In this document: in pieces, positions 32,386 through 41,493 of the stretch
How positions within the stretch are numbered: position 1 is the stretch's first letter
How the letters are laid out: each line of letters starts with the position of its first letter
NCBI RefSeq assembly: GCF_001509405.1
Contig: NZ_CP011502.1
Span: 62,001 to 126,000 of the forward strand
Source: Aeromicrobium erythreum
GTDB taxonomy: Bacteria; Actinomycetota; Actinomycetes; Propionibacteriales; Nocardioidaceae
Direction: 5' to 3'
DNA length: 64,000 bases
Position numbers and translations under genes: made by a program
The notes under the pieces: model-generated
Database searches by the model: none
What the model saw: only the letters and a program-made list of their open reading frames with translations
Told to the model about the DNA's origin: nothing

Positions 32386-34290
32386 ATGACCCACCCGCTC
32401 GTCAGCGAGCTCCAGCAGCAGCCCGCGTTCGCCCTCATCCGGGTGCGCGACAGCGACACGGTGACCCTGGTCGGCGGCGCCTACGAGGACGTCGAGAACC
32501 TCGCCGACGTCCCGCTCGCGGCCGGGGTCCCCTCCGACGGACCCACCTGGGACCACCTGGTGCTCGTGCCGTTCCGCCAGGCGCGCGAGCGCGGGTTCGC
32601 CGCGCACGACGACGGCACGCCGTTGCGCGTCGTCCGCGCCGACGTGCTGCACGAGCTGCCGCTCGCCGACCTCCTCCCGACGCTGCCCGACGGCGGCGTC
32701 GAGCTGGAGGACCGCGGCGGGTTCGAGACCTCCGACGCCGACTACGCGTCGATGGTGCGCCAGATCATCGACGACGAGATCGGCCGGGGCGAGGGCGCGA
32801 ACCTCGTCGTCGGCCGCCACTACCGCGCGAAGATCGCCGACTGGGGCCACGACGCCGCGCTCGCCGTCTTCCGCCGCCTGCTCGAGCGGGAGCGTGGCGC
32901 CTTCTGGACCTTCCTCATCTTCACCGGCGACCGCTACCTCGTCGGCGCGAGCCCCGAGCGGCACGTGAGCGTCGAGGCCGGCCAGGTGCGGATGAACCCG
33001 ATCAGCGGCACGTTCCGCACCAAGGGCCTCACCACGCACGCCGAGAAGACGTCGGCCCTGCTGGAGTTCCTGCGCGACGAGAAGGAGATCTACGAGCTCT
33101 TCATGGTCGTCGACGAGGAGCTCAAGATGATGTGCGACATCTGCCACGAGGGTGGCCTCGTCCTGGGCCCGTACCTCAAGCCGATGAGCCACCTCGTGCA
33201 CACCGAGTACCTGCTGGCCGGTCGCACCGACCGCGACGTGCGCGACGTGCTGCGCGACTCGATGTTCGCGGCGACCGTCACCGGCAGCCCGGTCGAGAAC
33301 GCGTGCCGGCTCATCGAGCAGTACGAGGAGCACGGCCGCGGCTACTACGCGTCGGTGGCCGCGCTCGTCGGCCGCGACGCCCAGGGCTCGCAGCGTGCCG
33401 ACGCCCCCATCCTCATCCGGACCGCCGACGTCGACCTCGACGGCAACCTCAAGGTCACGGCCGGCGCGACGCTGGTGCGCGACTCCGACCCCGACTACGA
33501 GACGGCCGAGACCTGGGCGAAGGCGTCGGGCGTGCTCAGCGCGTTCGGCTTGGTCGACGCCCCCACCCCTGCGTCCGGGCCGGTCGAGGGCTTCGACGCG
33601 TTCACGCGTGAGGACGACGTGCTGATCGCGCTCGGGGAGCGCAACGCGCGGCTGAGCCAGTTCTGGCTGTCCGACCAGTCCGGCGCCGCGCCGGAGCCGT
33701 CGCTGCAGGGCCGTCGCGTCGTGGTCGTCGACGGCGAGGACGACTTCGTCAACATGCTGTCGCACGTCTTCGGCGTGCTGGGCATGACCACCGACGTCGT
33801 CCGCCACGACACGTACGCCGACTGGGTCGGCTCCGGCCGCTCGCTCGAGGAGTACGACCTCGTGGTGGTCGGTCCCGGCCCCGGCGACCCGCGCGACGTC
33901 GGCGACGCGAAGATCGCCGTCGTCGACGACGTGGTCGTCGGCCTGCTGGCGTCGGAGCAGCCGTTCCTCGCCGTGTGCCTCGGCCACCAGGTGCTGAGCC
34001 GCAACCTCGGCCTCGAGCTCGGGTTCAAGGACATCGTCTTCCAGGGCACGCAGGCGCGCCTCGACGTGCTCGGGCGACCCGAGACGGTCGGCTTCTACAA
34101 CACGTTCGTCGCGCGCGTCGGTGCCGCGGGGCTGCCCCCGGGCGTCACGGTCGAGCGCGAGGAGGCGACCGGCGACATCCACCACGTGGCCGGTCCGCAC
34201 TTCCACGGCATCCAGTTCCACGCCGAGTCGGTGCTCACCCAGCGCGGGTTCGCGATCCTGCGCGACCTCGTCCTCGACCTCCTGGGCTGA
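32386..34290 (+). CDS. trpEG: Anthranilate synthase, TrpE-TrpG fusion (PhzE-like architecture)
   Basis: A 634-residue fused enzyme. Residues 1 to about 415 are the chorismate-binding TrpE part (FLIFTGDRYLVGASPERHV, RMNPISGTFRTKG, DEELKMMCDICHEGG, HLVHTEYLLAGRT, MFAATVTGSPVENA). Residues 440-634 are a class I glutamine amidotransferase with nucleophile Cys531 (AVCLGHQVLS) and the His-Glu pair in FHGIQFHAES. The layout resembles PhzE, but no phenazine genes are present and the trp leader argues for tryptophan synthesis: chorismate plus glutamine to anthranilate. ATG 32386 lies 44 bp after the attenuator stem. Confidence 0.9.
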   Translation: MTHPLVSELQQQPAFALIRVRDSDTVTLVGGAYEDVENLADVPLAAGVPSDGPTWDHLVLVPFRQARERGFAAHDDGTPLRVVRADVLHELPLADLLPTLPDGGVELEDRGGFETSDADYASMVRQIIDDEIGRGEGANLVVGRHYRAKIADWGHDAALAVFRRLLERERGAFWTFLIFTGDRYLVGASPERHVSVEAGQVRMNPISGTFRTKGLTTHAEKTSALLEFLRDEKEIYELFMVVDEELKMMCDICHEGGLVLGPYLKPMSHLVHTEYLLAGRTDRDVRDVLRDSMFAATVTGSPVENACRLIEQYEEHGRGYYASVAALVGRDAQGSQRADAPILIRTADVDLDGNLKVTAGATLVRDSDPDYETAETWAKASGVLSAFGLVDAPTPASGPVEGFDAFTREDDVLIALGERNARLSQFWLSDQSGAAPEPSLQGRRVVVVDGEDDFVNMLSHVFGVLGMTTDVVRHDTYADWVGSGRSLEEYDLVVVGPGPGDPRDVGDAKIAVVDDVVVGLLASEQPFLAVCLGHQVLSRNLGLELGFKDIVFQGTQARLDVLGRPETVGFYNTFVARVGAAGLPPGVTVEREEATGDIHHVAGPHFHGIQFHAESVLTQRGFAILRDLVLDLLG

Positions 34291-34352
34291 CTGTTTCCCG
34301 CGAACCCTGGAGATCCAGCGTCGATGACACGAAACGTCCTGCCACCGACGCG

Positions 34353-34378
34353 GGTCTCCTGAGGTCACGTGGGAGACC
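34353..34378. terminator. Candidate hairpin between trpEG and the convergent lipoprotein gene
   Basis: GGTCTCC (34353-34359) pairs with GGAGACC (34372-34378), loop 12 nt. It lies in a 136-bp convergent gap with no other feature. There is no T-tract. A terminator role is inferred from position. Confidence 0.35.
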
Positions 34379-34426
34379 TGAACCCCCACCGAGGCGCGGG
34401 CGGATCGTGCGGCGCGGGTCGAGGGC

Positions 34427-34846
34427 TCAGCAGAGGGACCGGAGCTGGTCGGAGGCGCGGTCGTACTCCGACTGTGCAGCCTGGACGGCCCGTTCGTCGA
34501 CGGCGCTGCCGGCAGCGGCCGACTCGGCCTCGTCGCGCAGGGTCGACAGCGCCGCCGCGGCCCGGTCGACCAGGGCGCGGACCTCGCCTGTCAGCGTGGG
34601 TGCGGCGGCCTCGATCGCGGTGCCGGCTGCGGCAAGCTCACGGCGCACGCCGGCGGCGTCGCCGCTGATCTCCTGACCGACCCGGTCGACCAGTCCGCGG
34701 CCCTCGTCCACGGCCCGGCCGGCGACCTCGCACCCGGCCCGGGTGCCGGCCGACGACGCGACGTCGTCGACGGCGGACCCGACGTCCGAGCATGCTCCGA
34801 GCACGAGGAGGGGCAGCAGCAGGAGGAGTCGCAGCGACGTCTTCAT
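34427..34846 (-). CDS. Small helical lipoprotein of unknown function
   Basis: A 139-residue lipoprotein: signal MKTSLRLLLLLPLLVLGAC with lipobox Cys at 19, then an Ala/Glu/Arg-rich, almost entirely helical mature part (AAGTAIEAAAPTLTGEVRALVDRAAAALSTLRDEAE) likely to form a coiled coil or four-helix bundle, ending in a Cys. I recognise no family. The gene has its own start (ATG 34846, convergent with trpEG) and is followed upstream by the small DUF2945 gene on the same strand. Confidence 0.72.
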   Translation of the reverse strand: MKTSLRLLLLLPLLVLGACSDVGSAVDDVASSAGTRAGCEVAGRAVDEGRGLVDRVGQEISGDAAGVRRELAAAGTAIEAAAPTLTGEVRALVDRAAAALSTLRDEAESAAAGSAVDERAVQAAQSEYDRASDQLRSLC

Positions 34847-34935
34847 GCCCCGATGGTGACAGGGCCGTGGTCGTCCTCGCTCCGACGTGCTGCGTGACCT
34901 CGCCGTGGACCGGTGGGTCTGCGGACCCGGCGGAC

Positions 34936-35148
34936 TCAGCTCTTGAGCTTGTTCAGCGCCGACGGCTCGTGGGCCGCCTTGGCGCCGGTCTTCTCGCTCT
35001 CGACGACGAGCTTGGGCTCGTCCTCGCTGGCCCGCCACTGCTGGCCGTCGAGCTGGAAGTCCTTGGTCTTGCGCTCCACGACCTTGCCCTGCGTACGTCC
35101 CTGGGGGCTGTCCCAGCTGACCCGGTCACCGACCTTGATGTTCGTCAT
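34936..35148 (-). CDS. DUF2945 (Hva1 TUDOR-like) small protein
   Basis: A 70-residue cytoplasmic protein: a beta-barrel like the HVA1 Tudor domain (IKVGDRVSWDSPQGRTQGKVVERKTKDFQLDGQQWRASEDEPKLVVES) with a Lys-rich tail (SALNKLKS). These small proteins are widespread in bacteria and fungi and have no proven biochemical role. It lies 18 bp downstream of the EamA transporter gene on the same strand, so they may be co-transcribed. Confidence 0.88.
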   Translation of the reverse strand: MTNIKVGDRVSWDSPQGRTQGKVVERKTKDFQLDGQQWRASEDEPKLVVESEKTGAKAAHEPSALNKLKS

Positions 35149-35166
35149 GCCCCCACCCTGCGGTCG

Positions 35167-36096
35167 TCACGACGTCGCCGCACCTCGACGTCGCAGCCGG
35201 GTGATGGCCACGCCGAGCAGGCACAGCGCCCCGCCGACGAAGGCGAGCGGCGCCGGCACCTCGCCGAGCAGCACCCAGGAGATCAGCGTCGCCACGGCCG
35301 GCACGAGGTAGGTCGTCGACGCGACCTGTCCCGCGGACAGCCGGCGCAGGGCGTACGACCACGTCGTGAACCCGATGGCGGTCGGGAAGACGCCCAGGTA
35401 CACGAGCCACGCGACGTCGCCCGCCGACGCCGACCCCACCTGGTCGACGAGGGCCGGCGCGAACGGCAGGCAGACGACGGCGCCGATGGTGCACGCCATC
35501 CACACCGACATCGCCGGCGCGACGGTCCGCAGCGTGGGCTTCTGGGTGAGCGCGCCGACCGCGTACAGGACGGCCGCGAGCACGCACAGCAGCACGCCGG
35601 TCGTGCTCGCCGTCTGCACCGACGTGTCGTGGCGGGTGCTGGTGGCGATGAGCACGACGCCGGCGAACGCCACCGCCATGCCGACGACGAGGGGTCGCGG
35701 GAAGCCCTCCTTGAGCACGATGCCGGCGAGCAGCGCGATGAGGATCGGGCCGATGTTCACCACGAGCGCCGCGGTCCCGGCGTCGAGGTACGTCTCGCCC
35801 GCGTTCAGCGCCACGTTGTACGCGCCGAACCAGAGCACGCCGTAGACCACGACGAGCGCCAGCGTCCGCCCGTGCGGGAGGCGGTGCCGCCATGGTCGGG
35901 CCAGGACCACCAGCGCGAGCGCGCCGACGAGCAGGCGGCCGAGGCTCAGCGGGCCCGGCTCGAAGACGTCGGCGACCGCGCGGATGCCGACGAACGCCGA
36001 CGCCCACAGCAGCACCGTGACGCCCATCGCCGCGAGCGACCAGTCGCGCTCGGTCGACGTCGACGGTGCGGGGGGCGCGGTGGGGGAGCTGGTCAC
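35167..36096 (-). CDS. EamA/DMT-superfamily transporter
   Basis: A 309-residue membrane protein with ten predicted helices in two EamA repeats. The first repeat begins AMGVTVLLWASAFVGIRAVAD and the second TGVLLCVLAAVLYAVGALTQK; the conserved end LLGEVPAPLAFVGGALCLLGVAI is typical. Members export amino acids, drugs or other small metabolites; the substrate is unknown. The N-terminal 20 residues are Ser/Thr/Pro-rich and cytoplasmic. It heads a short unit with the DUF2945 gene. Confidence 0.88.
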   Translation of the reverse strand: MTSSPTAPPAPSTSTERDWSLAAMGVTVLLWASAFVGIRAVADVFEPGPLSLGRLLVGALALVVLARPWRHRLPHGRTLALVVVYGVLWFGAYNVALNAGETYLDAGTAALVVNIGPILIALLAGIVLKEGFPRPLVVGMAVAFAGVVLIATSTRHDTSVQTASTTGVLLCVLAAVLYAVGALTQKPTLRTVAPAMSVWMACTIGAVVCLPFAPALVDQVGSASAGDVAWLVYLGVFPTAIGFTTWSYALRRLSAGQVASTTYLVPAVATLISWVLLGEVPAPLAFVGGALCLLGVAITRLRRRGAATS

Positions 36097-36197
36097 CGCA
36101 CCACGCTAGGACCGCGGCGCGGCCCGTGTCGCGCGGGATCCGGACATCGTCCTGCCAGATCCTGCCGCCGCCGCGGACGTCCGGCCAGGAAGGAGAA

Positions 36198-36236
36198 GAC
36201 CTCCCCGGACGCCGGTGCCGGGCGTCCAGGGAGGTC
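36198..36236. terminator. Strong hairpin between htrA and the EamA transporter
   Basis: GACCTCCC pairs with GGGAGGTC and, inside it, GGACGCC pairs with GGCGTCC around a short GGTGCCG loop: about 15 bp of stem. It lies just after the htrA stop (36275, read leftwards) and upstream of the EamA gene's promoter region, as expected of the htrA terminator. Confidence 0.65.
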
Positions 36237-36274
36237 GGGGCGGCCGGGGGGTGCCGCCGGTCGGTGGGCCGAGG

Positions 36275-37801
36275 TCAGTCGGCCGTGGCTCCGCCGTCGG
36301 AGGCCAGCGTCACCTGGGTCTCGGCCTTCTTGCCGTCGCGCAGGTAGGTCAGCGTCACCTGCTCGCCCGGACGGTAGCCGCGGATGCCGGCCACGAGGGC
36401 GTCGGAGCTGCCCACGGGCTGGTTGTTGATGGCGGTGACGATGTCGCCGCGCTCCAGGCCCGCCTTCGCGCCGGGGCTGTCGGGGTTGACCTCGGTGATC
36501 TCGGCGCCGATGCCGGTGATCTCGTCGTTGGAGACGGCGGGCCGGACGGTCACGCCGATGAGCGCGTGCTCGACCTGCTCACCCTTGACCAGCTGGTCCG
36601 CGACGCTCTTGGCGAGGTCGATCGGGATGGCGAAGCCGAGGCCGATCGAGCCGGCGCTGGCCGACGTCGTGCCGCCCGAGCGGATCGCGGAGTTGATGCC
36701 CACGACCCGGCCCTCGAGGTCGACGAGCGGCCCGCCGGAGTTGCCGGGGTTGATGGCCGCGTCGGTCTGGACCGCGGGGAACACCGTCGTGTTCTGGCCG
36801 GTGCCGTCGGAGGACGAGACGGGCCGGTTGAGCGCGCTGACGATGCCGCTGGTCACGGTGCTCTCGAGGCCGAACGGCGAGCCGATCGCGACGACCTCCT
36901 CGCCGACCGCGAGGTCGGAGGACTTGCCGAACGTCGCGGGCGTCAGGCCGGTGCGGTCGACCTTCACGACGGCGAGGTCGGTCTTGGGGTCGCGGCCGAC
37001 GATCTGGGCCGACGACGTGGTGCCGTCGCTGAAGGCCACCGTGATGGTGCCCTGCTGCGCGGCCGCCTCGACGACGTGGTTGTTCGTGAGGATGTTGCCG
37101 TTGCTGCTGATGATGATGCCCGTGCCGGAGCCGGCCTCGCTGCCACCCGCGACGTTGATCTGCACGACCGACGGGAGCACGGCCTTCGCGACCTTCTCGA
37201 CCTGGCCGCTCGTGGCCTGCGCGTCGCCGCTGCCGCTGTCGGAGTCGAGCGAGCTGACCACCGGGCTGGTGCCGGAGTCGCCGCTGAGCTGGTCGTACAG
37301 CGCGGACCCGCCGGCACCGCCGGCGGCGCCCAGCAGGACGACCGCCGCGGCCGCGGCCACGAGGCGCGTGCCCCTGCGGCGCGGCTTGGGCGCGGGCGCC
37401 GCCTCCTGGGCGACGAACGCCGGAGGCACCGCGCCGGCGCCACCGCCGGGGAGCACGACCGTCGGCTCGCCGGCCGGGGCAGCGGCCTGGGGGGCGGCAG
37501 GTGCCTCGTAGCGGTGCGCGTACTCCGGGGGGACGGGGGTGGCGGCCGGCTGCGGTGTCGTCGGCTGCTCGTCGGGGCGGGCCGCTGCCGGCTGCTCGAC
37601 GGTGGGGTGGGGGTGCTCACCGACCGGGGTCTGCACCGTGGGCTCGTGGTCGGCCGGGGTGCCGGACGGCGTGTGGTCCGCGGCCCCCTGCGGGGCCTGC
37701 TCGGAGGTCCCCTCCGCACCGGGGGAGGAGGCGTCGCCGTCACCGCGCTGCGTCGGCGGCGTGTACGGGCGATCGGCGAAGGGATCGTTCTGGTCGGTCA
37801 T
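36275..37801 (-). CDS. htrA: HtrA/DegP-type membrane-anchored serine protease with PDZ domain (PepD-like)
   Basis: A 508-residue protease: a long Pro/Gln-rich cytoplasmic N-terminus (1-140), one membrane helix (about 146-168), then an exported trypsin-like domain with catalytic His242 (LTNNHVVEA), Asp275 (DPKTDLAVVK) and Ser355 (NPGNSGGPLVD), and a C-terminal PDZ domain (about 410-500, AGLERGDIVTAINNQPV). It follows mprAB on the same strand with a 97-bp gap, the order seen for mprA-mprB-pepD in mycobacteria, where MprAB induces the protease under envelope stress. Similar regulation is inferred. Confidence 0.92.
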   Translation of the reverse strand: MTDQNDPFADRPYTPPTQRGDGDASSPGAEGTSEQAPQGAADHTPSGTPADHEPTVQTPVGEHPHPTVEQPAAARPDEQPTTPQPAATPVPPEYAHRYEAPAAPQAAAPAGEPTVVLPGGGAGAVPPAFVAQEAAPAPKPRRRGTRLVAAAAAVVLLGAAGGAGGSALYDQLSGDSGTSPVVSSLDSDSGSGDAQATSGQVEKVAKAVLPSVVQINVAGGSEAGSGTGIIISSNGNILTNNHVVEAAAQQGTITVAFSDGTTSSAQIVGRDPKTDLAVVKVDRTGLTPATFGKSSDLAVGEEVVAIGSPFGLESTVTSGIVSALNRPVSSSDGTGQNTTVFPAVQTDAAINPGNSGGPLVDLEGRVVGINSAIRSGGTTSASAGSIGLGFAIPIDLAKSVADQLVKGEQVEHALIGVTVRPAVSNDEITGIGAEITEVNPDSPGAKAGLERGDIVTAINNQPVGSSDALVAGIRGYRPGEQVTLTYLRDGKKAETQVTLASDGGATAD

Positions 37802-37898
37802 GGGACAACATTCTCCCCGATCGCTGAGACCCCGCTGAGCGGCACGTGTGAGGCACGGAAGAACCCTGCGTCCGTCCTGGCACGCCAGTCGGTGTGGC

Positions 37899-39338
37899 TC
37901 AGGCGGGGGAGGCGTCCGCCGCCGGCAGCTCGAAGGTGACGACCGTGCCGCCCGACGGGGGCGACTCCGCGCGCACCGACCCGCCGTGGCGCACGGCGGC
38001 CTGGTGCACGATCGACAGCCCGAGGCCCGAGCCGGGCATCGTGCGCGCCTCGGTGGAGCGGAAGAACCGCTCGAAGACGTGCGGCAGGTCCTCCGCCGCG
38101 ATGCCGGGACCCTCGTCGCGGACCGTGAGGACGCCGTCGCGCAGTCGCACGGTGACCGTCCCGCCCTCGGGGCTCCACTTCACCGCGTTGTCGAGCAGGT
38201 TGGTCACGGCCCGCTCGAGCACGTGCGCCTCGCCGATGACGTCCCAGTGCTCCAGCCGCACGTCGAGCACGAGACCACCGGCCCGCGGGCGCACCCGCTC
38301 GACAGCCTGCTCGACCACGTCGACGAGGTCGAGGGGCTCGGGCGCGCGGTGCAGTGGCTCGTCGCGGGCGAGCTCCACGAGGTCGCCGACGAGCGTCGTG
38401 AGCTCGCCGAGCTGGGCGCGGACGTCGTCCATGATCTCGCGCCGCTGCTCGATGCTGAGCTCGCGGTCGGAGCGCTCCGTGGCCTGGCCGAGCAGCTCGA
38501 TGTTGGTGCGCAGGCTCGTGAGCGGGGTGCGCAGCTCGTGCCCCGCGTCGGCCACGAGCTGGCGCTGACGCTGCTGCGACGCGTCGAGCGCCAGCATCAT
38601 CTGGTTGAACGAGGAGGTCAGGCGGGCGAGCTCGTCGTGCTCGGAGCCGGTGACCTCGATCGGCTCCAGCTGCGCCGTGCGGGCGACCCGCTCGGTCGCG
38701 GCGGTGAGCCGGCGGACCGGCCGCAGACCGTTGGTGGCGACCACCCATCCGGCCACGCCCGCGACGAGGATGCCGACCGCGCTGGTGAGCAGGAGGATCA
38801 CCTTCAGCCGTTCCAGCGACCGCTGCGTCGACTCCATCGACTGCGCCAGCACCAGCGCCTGCCCGGGACCGGCCTGCACCGCGACGATCCGGTAGGGCAC
38901 GCCGGCGATGCGCGCCGTCCGCTGCGACGTCTTCTCCTCGCCCAGCGACACCTGGATCTCGCGCTCGTCGAAGGGCACGTTCGTCTGCGTCTGCCGGGTG
39001 AAGATGCGCCCGCCCTCGACCGAGATGAAGCGGATGCCGAAGACGGCGAGCAGGTCGGTGTCGGCCGTCGACATCGTCGACGGCGAGTAGCCGGCCGCGA
39101 CCGCGGCGTCGGCCCGCTTGATCAGCGAGGCGTCGAGGGAGTCCTCGAGCTCGGCGCGCACGGTGATGTAGACCGTCGCGCTCGCCACGGCCAGCACCGC
39201 GGCGACCGCGCCGGTGGTGAGCAGCGCGACGCGCAGCGCGAGCGAGGCGCGCGCCGTGAAGGGGTGGATACGCCGGCGAGCGGCGTCCATGACCCCCGGA
39301 CGCCCGTCAGGGGCGTCCGTCCGGTCCGGCTCGCTCAT
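37899..39338 (-). CDS. mprB: Sensor histidine kinase MprB-like
   Basis: A 479-residue kinase: helix 1 (about 34-60), extracytoplasmic sensor domain (61-175), helix 2 (178-201), HAMP, phosphoacceptor His267 (VADAGHELRTPLTSLRTN), N-box LLDNAVKWSPEGG, DEGPGI and GSGLGLSIV. The start ATG 39338 shares one base with the stop of mprA (TGATG), so the pair is translationally coupled. Pairing with a very MprA-like regulator and an HtrA protease identifies the envelope-stress system. Confidence 0.9.
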   Translation of the reverse strand: MSEPDRTDAPDGRPGVMDAARRRIHPFTARASLALRVALLTTGAVAAVLAVASATVYITVRAELEDSLDASLIKRADAAVAAGYSPSTMSTADTDLLAVFGIRFISVEGGRIFTRQTQTNVPFDEREIQVSLGEEKTSQRTARIAGVPYRIVAVQAGPGQALVLAQSMESTQRSLERLKVILLLTSAVGILVAGVAGWVVATNGLRPVRRLTAATERVARTAQLEPIEVTGSEHDELARLTSSFNQMMLALDASQQRQRQLVADAGHELRTPLTSLRTNIELLGQATERSDRELSIEQRREIMDDVRAQLGELTTLVGDLVELARDEPLHRAPEPLDLVDVVEQAVERVRPRAGGLVLDVRLEHWDVIGEAHVLERAVTNLLDNAVKWSPEGGTVTVRLRDGVLTVRDEGPGIAAEDLPHVFERFFRSTEARTMPGSGLGLSIVHQAAVRHGGSVRAESPPSGGTVVTFELPAADASPA

Positions 39339-40030
39339 CAGGGCGGCGTCTCGCGCAGCACGTACCCGACGCCGCGGACGGTGTGCAGGAGCCGCGGCTC
39401 GCCCTCGGCCTCGAGCTTGCGTCGGACGTAGCCGACGTACACCTCGAGGGAGTTGGCGGTGGTGGGGAAGTCGAAGCCCCACACCTCCTCGAGGATGAAC
39501 GAGCGCTCGAGCACGCGCTTGGGTCGCTGCATGAACAGCTCGAGCAGCGCGAACTCCGTGCGCGTGAGCGAGATGGCCCGGCCACCGCGGGTGACGTCGC
39601 GGGTCACGGGGTCCAGCGTCAGGTCGGCGAACTCCAGCGGCTGCTCGTCGGCCTCGAGCGCGGCCTGGCGGGCGGAGCGCCGCATCAGCGCGCGCACCCG
39701 TGCCAGCAGCTCGTCGAGCGCGAACGGCTTGGTGAGGTAGTCGTCGGCGCCGGCGTCGAGCCCGTCGACCCGGTCGCTCACGGCGTCGCGCGCGGTGAGG
39801 ACGAGGATGGGCACGTCGTTGCCGGCGCTGCGCAGCGCGCGGGTGGCCTCGAGGCCGTCGAGCCGGGGCATCATCACGTCCATGACGATGATGTCGGGGT
39901 CGGTGCGGGGCACGACGGCGAGCGCCTCGGCCCCGTCGGACGCCAGCTCGACCGTGTACCCGTTGAACTCCAGGGAGCGCCGCAGCGAGTCGCGGACGGC
40001 GCGGTCGTCGTCGACCACCAGGATGCGCAT
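39338..40030 (-). CDS. mprA: Response regulator MprA
   Basis: A 230-residue OmpR-type regulator: receiver (phospho-acceptor Asp51 in [15 protein letters not shown], Lys in [13 protein letters not shown]) and winged helix ([54 protein letters not shown] ending [15 protein letters not shown]). The similarity to mycobacterial MprA is extensive, including [12 protein letters not shown] and the C-terminus. In mycobacteria MprA activates pepD, sigB and sigE. It is first in the mprA-mprB-htrA series; the 64-bp upstream gap separates it from the fructosamine kinase gene. Confidence 0.92.
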   Translation of the reverse strand: MRILVVDDDRAVRDSLRRSLEFNGYTVELASDGAEALAVVPRTDPDIIVMDVMMPRLDGLEATRALRSAGNDVPILVLTARDAVSDRVDGLDAGADDYLTKPFALDELLARVRALMRRSARQAALEADEQPLEFADLTLDPVTRDVTRGGRAISLTRTEFALLELFMQRPKRVLERSFILEEVWGFDFPTTANSLEVYVGYVRRKLEAEGEPRLLHTVRGVGYVLRETPP

Positions 40031-40094
40031 GGCCCCAGTGTGCCGAACGCCCCTGTGCGTGCGCTGAGAGCGTGGCCCGACGCGCGCGGCGGTG

Positions 40095-40973
40095 TCAGTC
40101 GGCCGGCGGCTCGAGCGCGGCCTTCGCGGCGGCGGCCGCGCGGGCGCCGTAGGTGCCGCCGAACAGCACGGCGTGCACGAGCAGGGGGTGCAGCTGGTGC
40201 AGCGGCACACGGCCGCGCCAACCGTCGGCCAGTGGTGCTGCGTCGTCGTAGGACTCCAGCACGCGCTGCAGGTGCGGCAGGCCGAACAGCGCCAGCATGG
40301 CGAGGTCTGTCTCGCGGTGGCCGCCGTGGGCGGCGGGGTCGATGAGCCAGGCGTCGCCGTCGGTGCCCCAGACGACGTTGCCCGACCACAGGTCGCCGTG
40401 GATGCGGGCGGGTGGCTCGGCAGGCCCGGCGACGTCGTGGATGCGGCTCATCGTGCGCTCGATGGTGGCGGCCTGCTCCGCGGTGAGCGCCCGGCGCTGC
40501 ACGGCGGCCCGCACGTAGGGCATGACGCGCCGCGACGCGTAGAACTCCGGCCAGGTCTCGAGCGGCCGGTTCGGCAGCGGGGCGAGGCCGATGTAGCCGT
40601 CGACGTCGGCGCCGAAGGTCGGCGCGCCCGCCGCGTGGGTGCGCGCCAGCGCCTGGCCGAACCGCTCGGCGGCCTCCACGGTGGGCTTGCCGGGCTCGAC
40701 CCAGGCCAGCACGACGCAGTCGTCGTCGGCACCGAGCAGCTCGGGCACCTTCGCGCCGCCCTCGACCTCGGCGAGCCAGCGCAGTCCGGCGGCCTCGCGG
40801 GCGAAGAAGCCGGCCGGTGCCTGGGGGCGGGTCTTGATGACCGCGACGCGTCCGTCGCTGAGGCGCAGCCGCGTGGTCGTGCAGATGTCGCCACCCGCCA
40901 CGGGGGTCGTCGCGACCACCCCGTGCCCGATGAGCGCCTCCGCGCGCGCTGCCGTCCCCGTCATCCGTGCCAT
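40095..40973 (-). CDS. Fructosamine kinase family protein
   Basis: A 292-residue kinase with the aminoglycoside-phosphotransferase fold. The catalytic loop is [14 protein letters not shown] and the metal-binding segment is [24 protein letters not shown], both characteristic of fructosamine/ketosamine-3-kinases that repair glycated amines. The nucleotide-binding strand carries VAVIKTRP. It is the last gene of a three-gene unit with the LMW phosphatase and the small membrane protein (gaps of 10 and 3 bp); kinase and phosphatase together would fit a deglycation or sugar-phosphate repair function. Confidence 0.9.
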   Translation of the reverse strand: MARMTGTAARAEALIGHGVVATTPVAGGDICTTTRLRLSDGRVAVIKTRPQAPAGFFAREAAGLRWLAEVEGGAKVPELLGADDDCVVLAWVEPGKPTVEAAERFGQALARTHAAGAPTFGADVDGYIGLAPLPNRPLETWPEFYASRRVMPYVRAAVQRRALTAEQAATIERTMSRIHDVAGPAEPPARIHGDLWSGNVVWGTDGDAWLIDPAAHGGHRETDLAMLALFGLPHLQRVLESYDDAAPLADGWRGRVPLHQLHPLLVHAVLFGGTYGARAAAAAKAALEPPAD

Positions 40974-40983
40974 GGCCGCGAGG

Positions 40984-41490
40984 TTACCCCGTGGCCTCGG
41001 CGCGGAGCCGGGGCACGGCGGCGACGATCGCGTCGCTGGTGCGCTCCACGACGGCCAGCACGCGCTGGAAGCCCTCCGGCCCGCCGTACCAGGGGTCGTC
41101 GACCTCCTCGTCGCCCTCGGTGGCCTCCGGGTCGAAGGACCGGAACATCCGCACGCGGCCGGCGTCGGCGACGGTCGGGGCGAGGTCGGTCATGTCGGCG
41201 AGGTTGCTGGCGTCCATCGCGAGCATCAGGTCGGTCTCGGCGTAGGTGTCGCGCGTGAAGGTGCGCGCCCGGTGCCGGCTCGGGTCGTAGCCCGCGTCGC
41301 GCAGGGCGGCGGCCGCGCGCTCGTCCATCGCCTCGCCCTCGTGCCAGCCGCCCGTGCCGGAGGAGGTGACGACGACGTCGTCGGCGAGCCCGGCGTCGGC
41401 GAGTCGCTGCTCGAGCACGACGTGGGCCATCGGCGAGCGGCAGATGTTGCCCAGGCAGGTCACCTCGAGGCGCAGGGGTGCGTCGGCCAC
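40984..41490 (-). CDS. Low-molecular-weight protein-tyrosine phosphatase family protein
   Basis: A 168-residue LMW-PTP: the P-loop CLGNICRS provides nucleophile Cys12 and Arg18, and DPWYGG near residue 132 provides the general acid Asp. The length is typical. LMW-PTP family members also include arsenate reductases, but those have extra cysteines and a different P-loop, so a phosphatase is more likely. Three bases separate it from the membrane-protein gene upstream and ten from the fructosamine kinase downstream. Confidence 0.92.
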   Translation of the reverse strand: MADAPLRLEVTCLGNICRSPMAHVVLEQRLADAGLADDVVVTSSGTGGWHEGEAMDERAAAALRDAGYDPSRHRARTFTRDTYAETDLMLAMDASNLADMTDLAPTVADAGRVRMFRSFDPEATEGDEEVDDPWYGGPEGFQRVLAVVERTSDAIVAAVPRLRAEATG

Positions 41491-41493
41491 GGC

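Noticed and set aside
32386..34290. Phenazine biosynthesis (PhzE) instead of tryptophan synthesis.
   Set aside because: The architecture is PhzE-like, but no phzA, B, D, F or G genes are present and a Trp-codon leader with attenuator precedes the gene.
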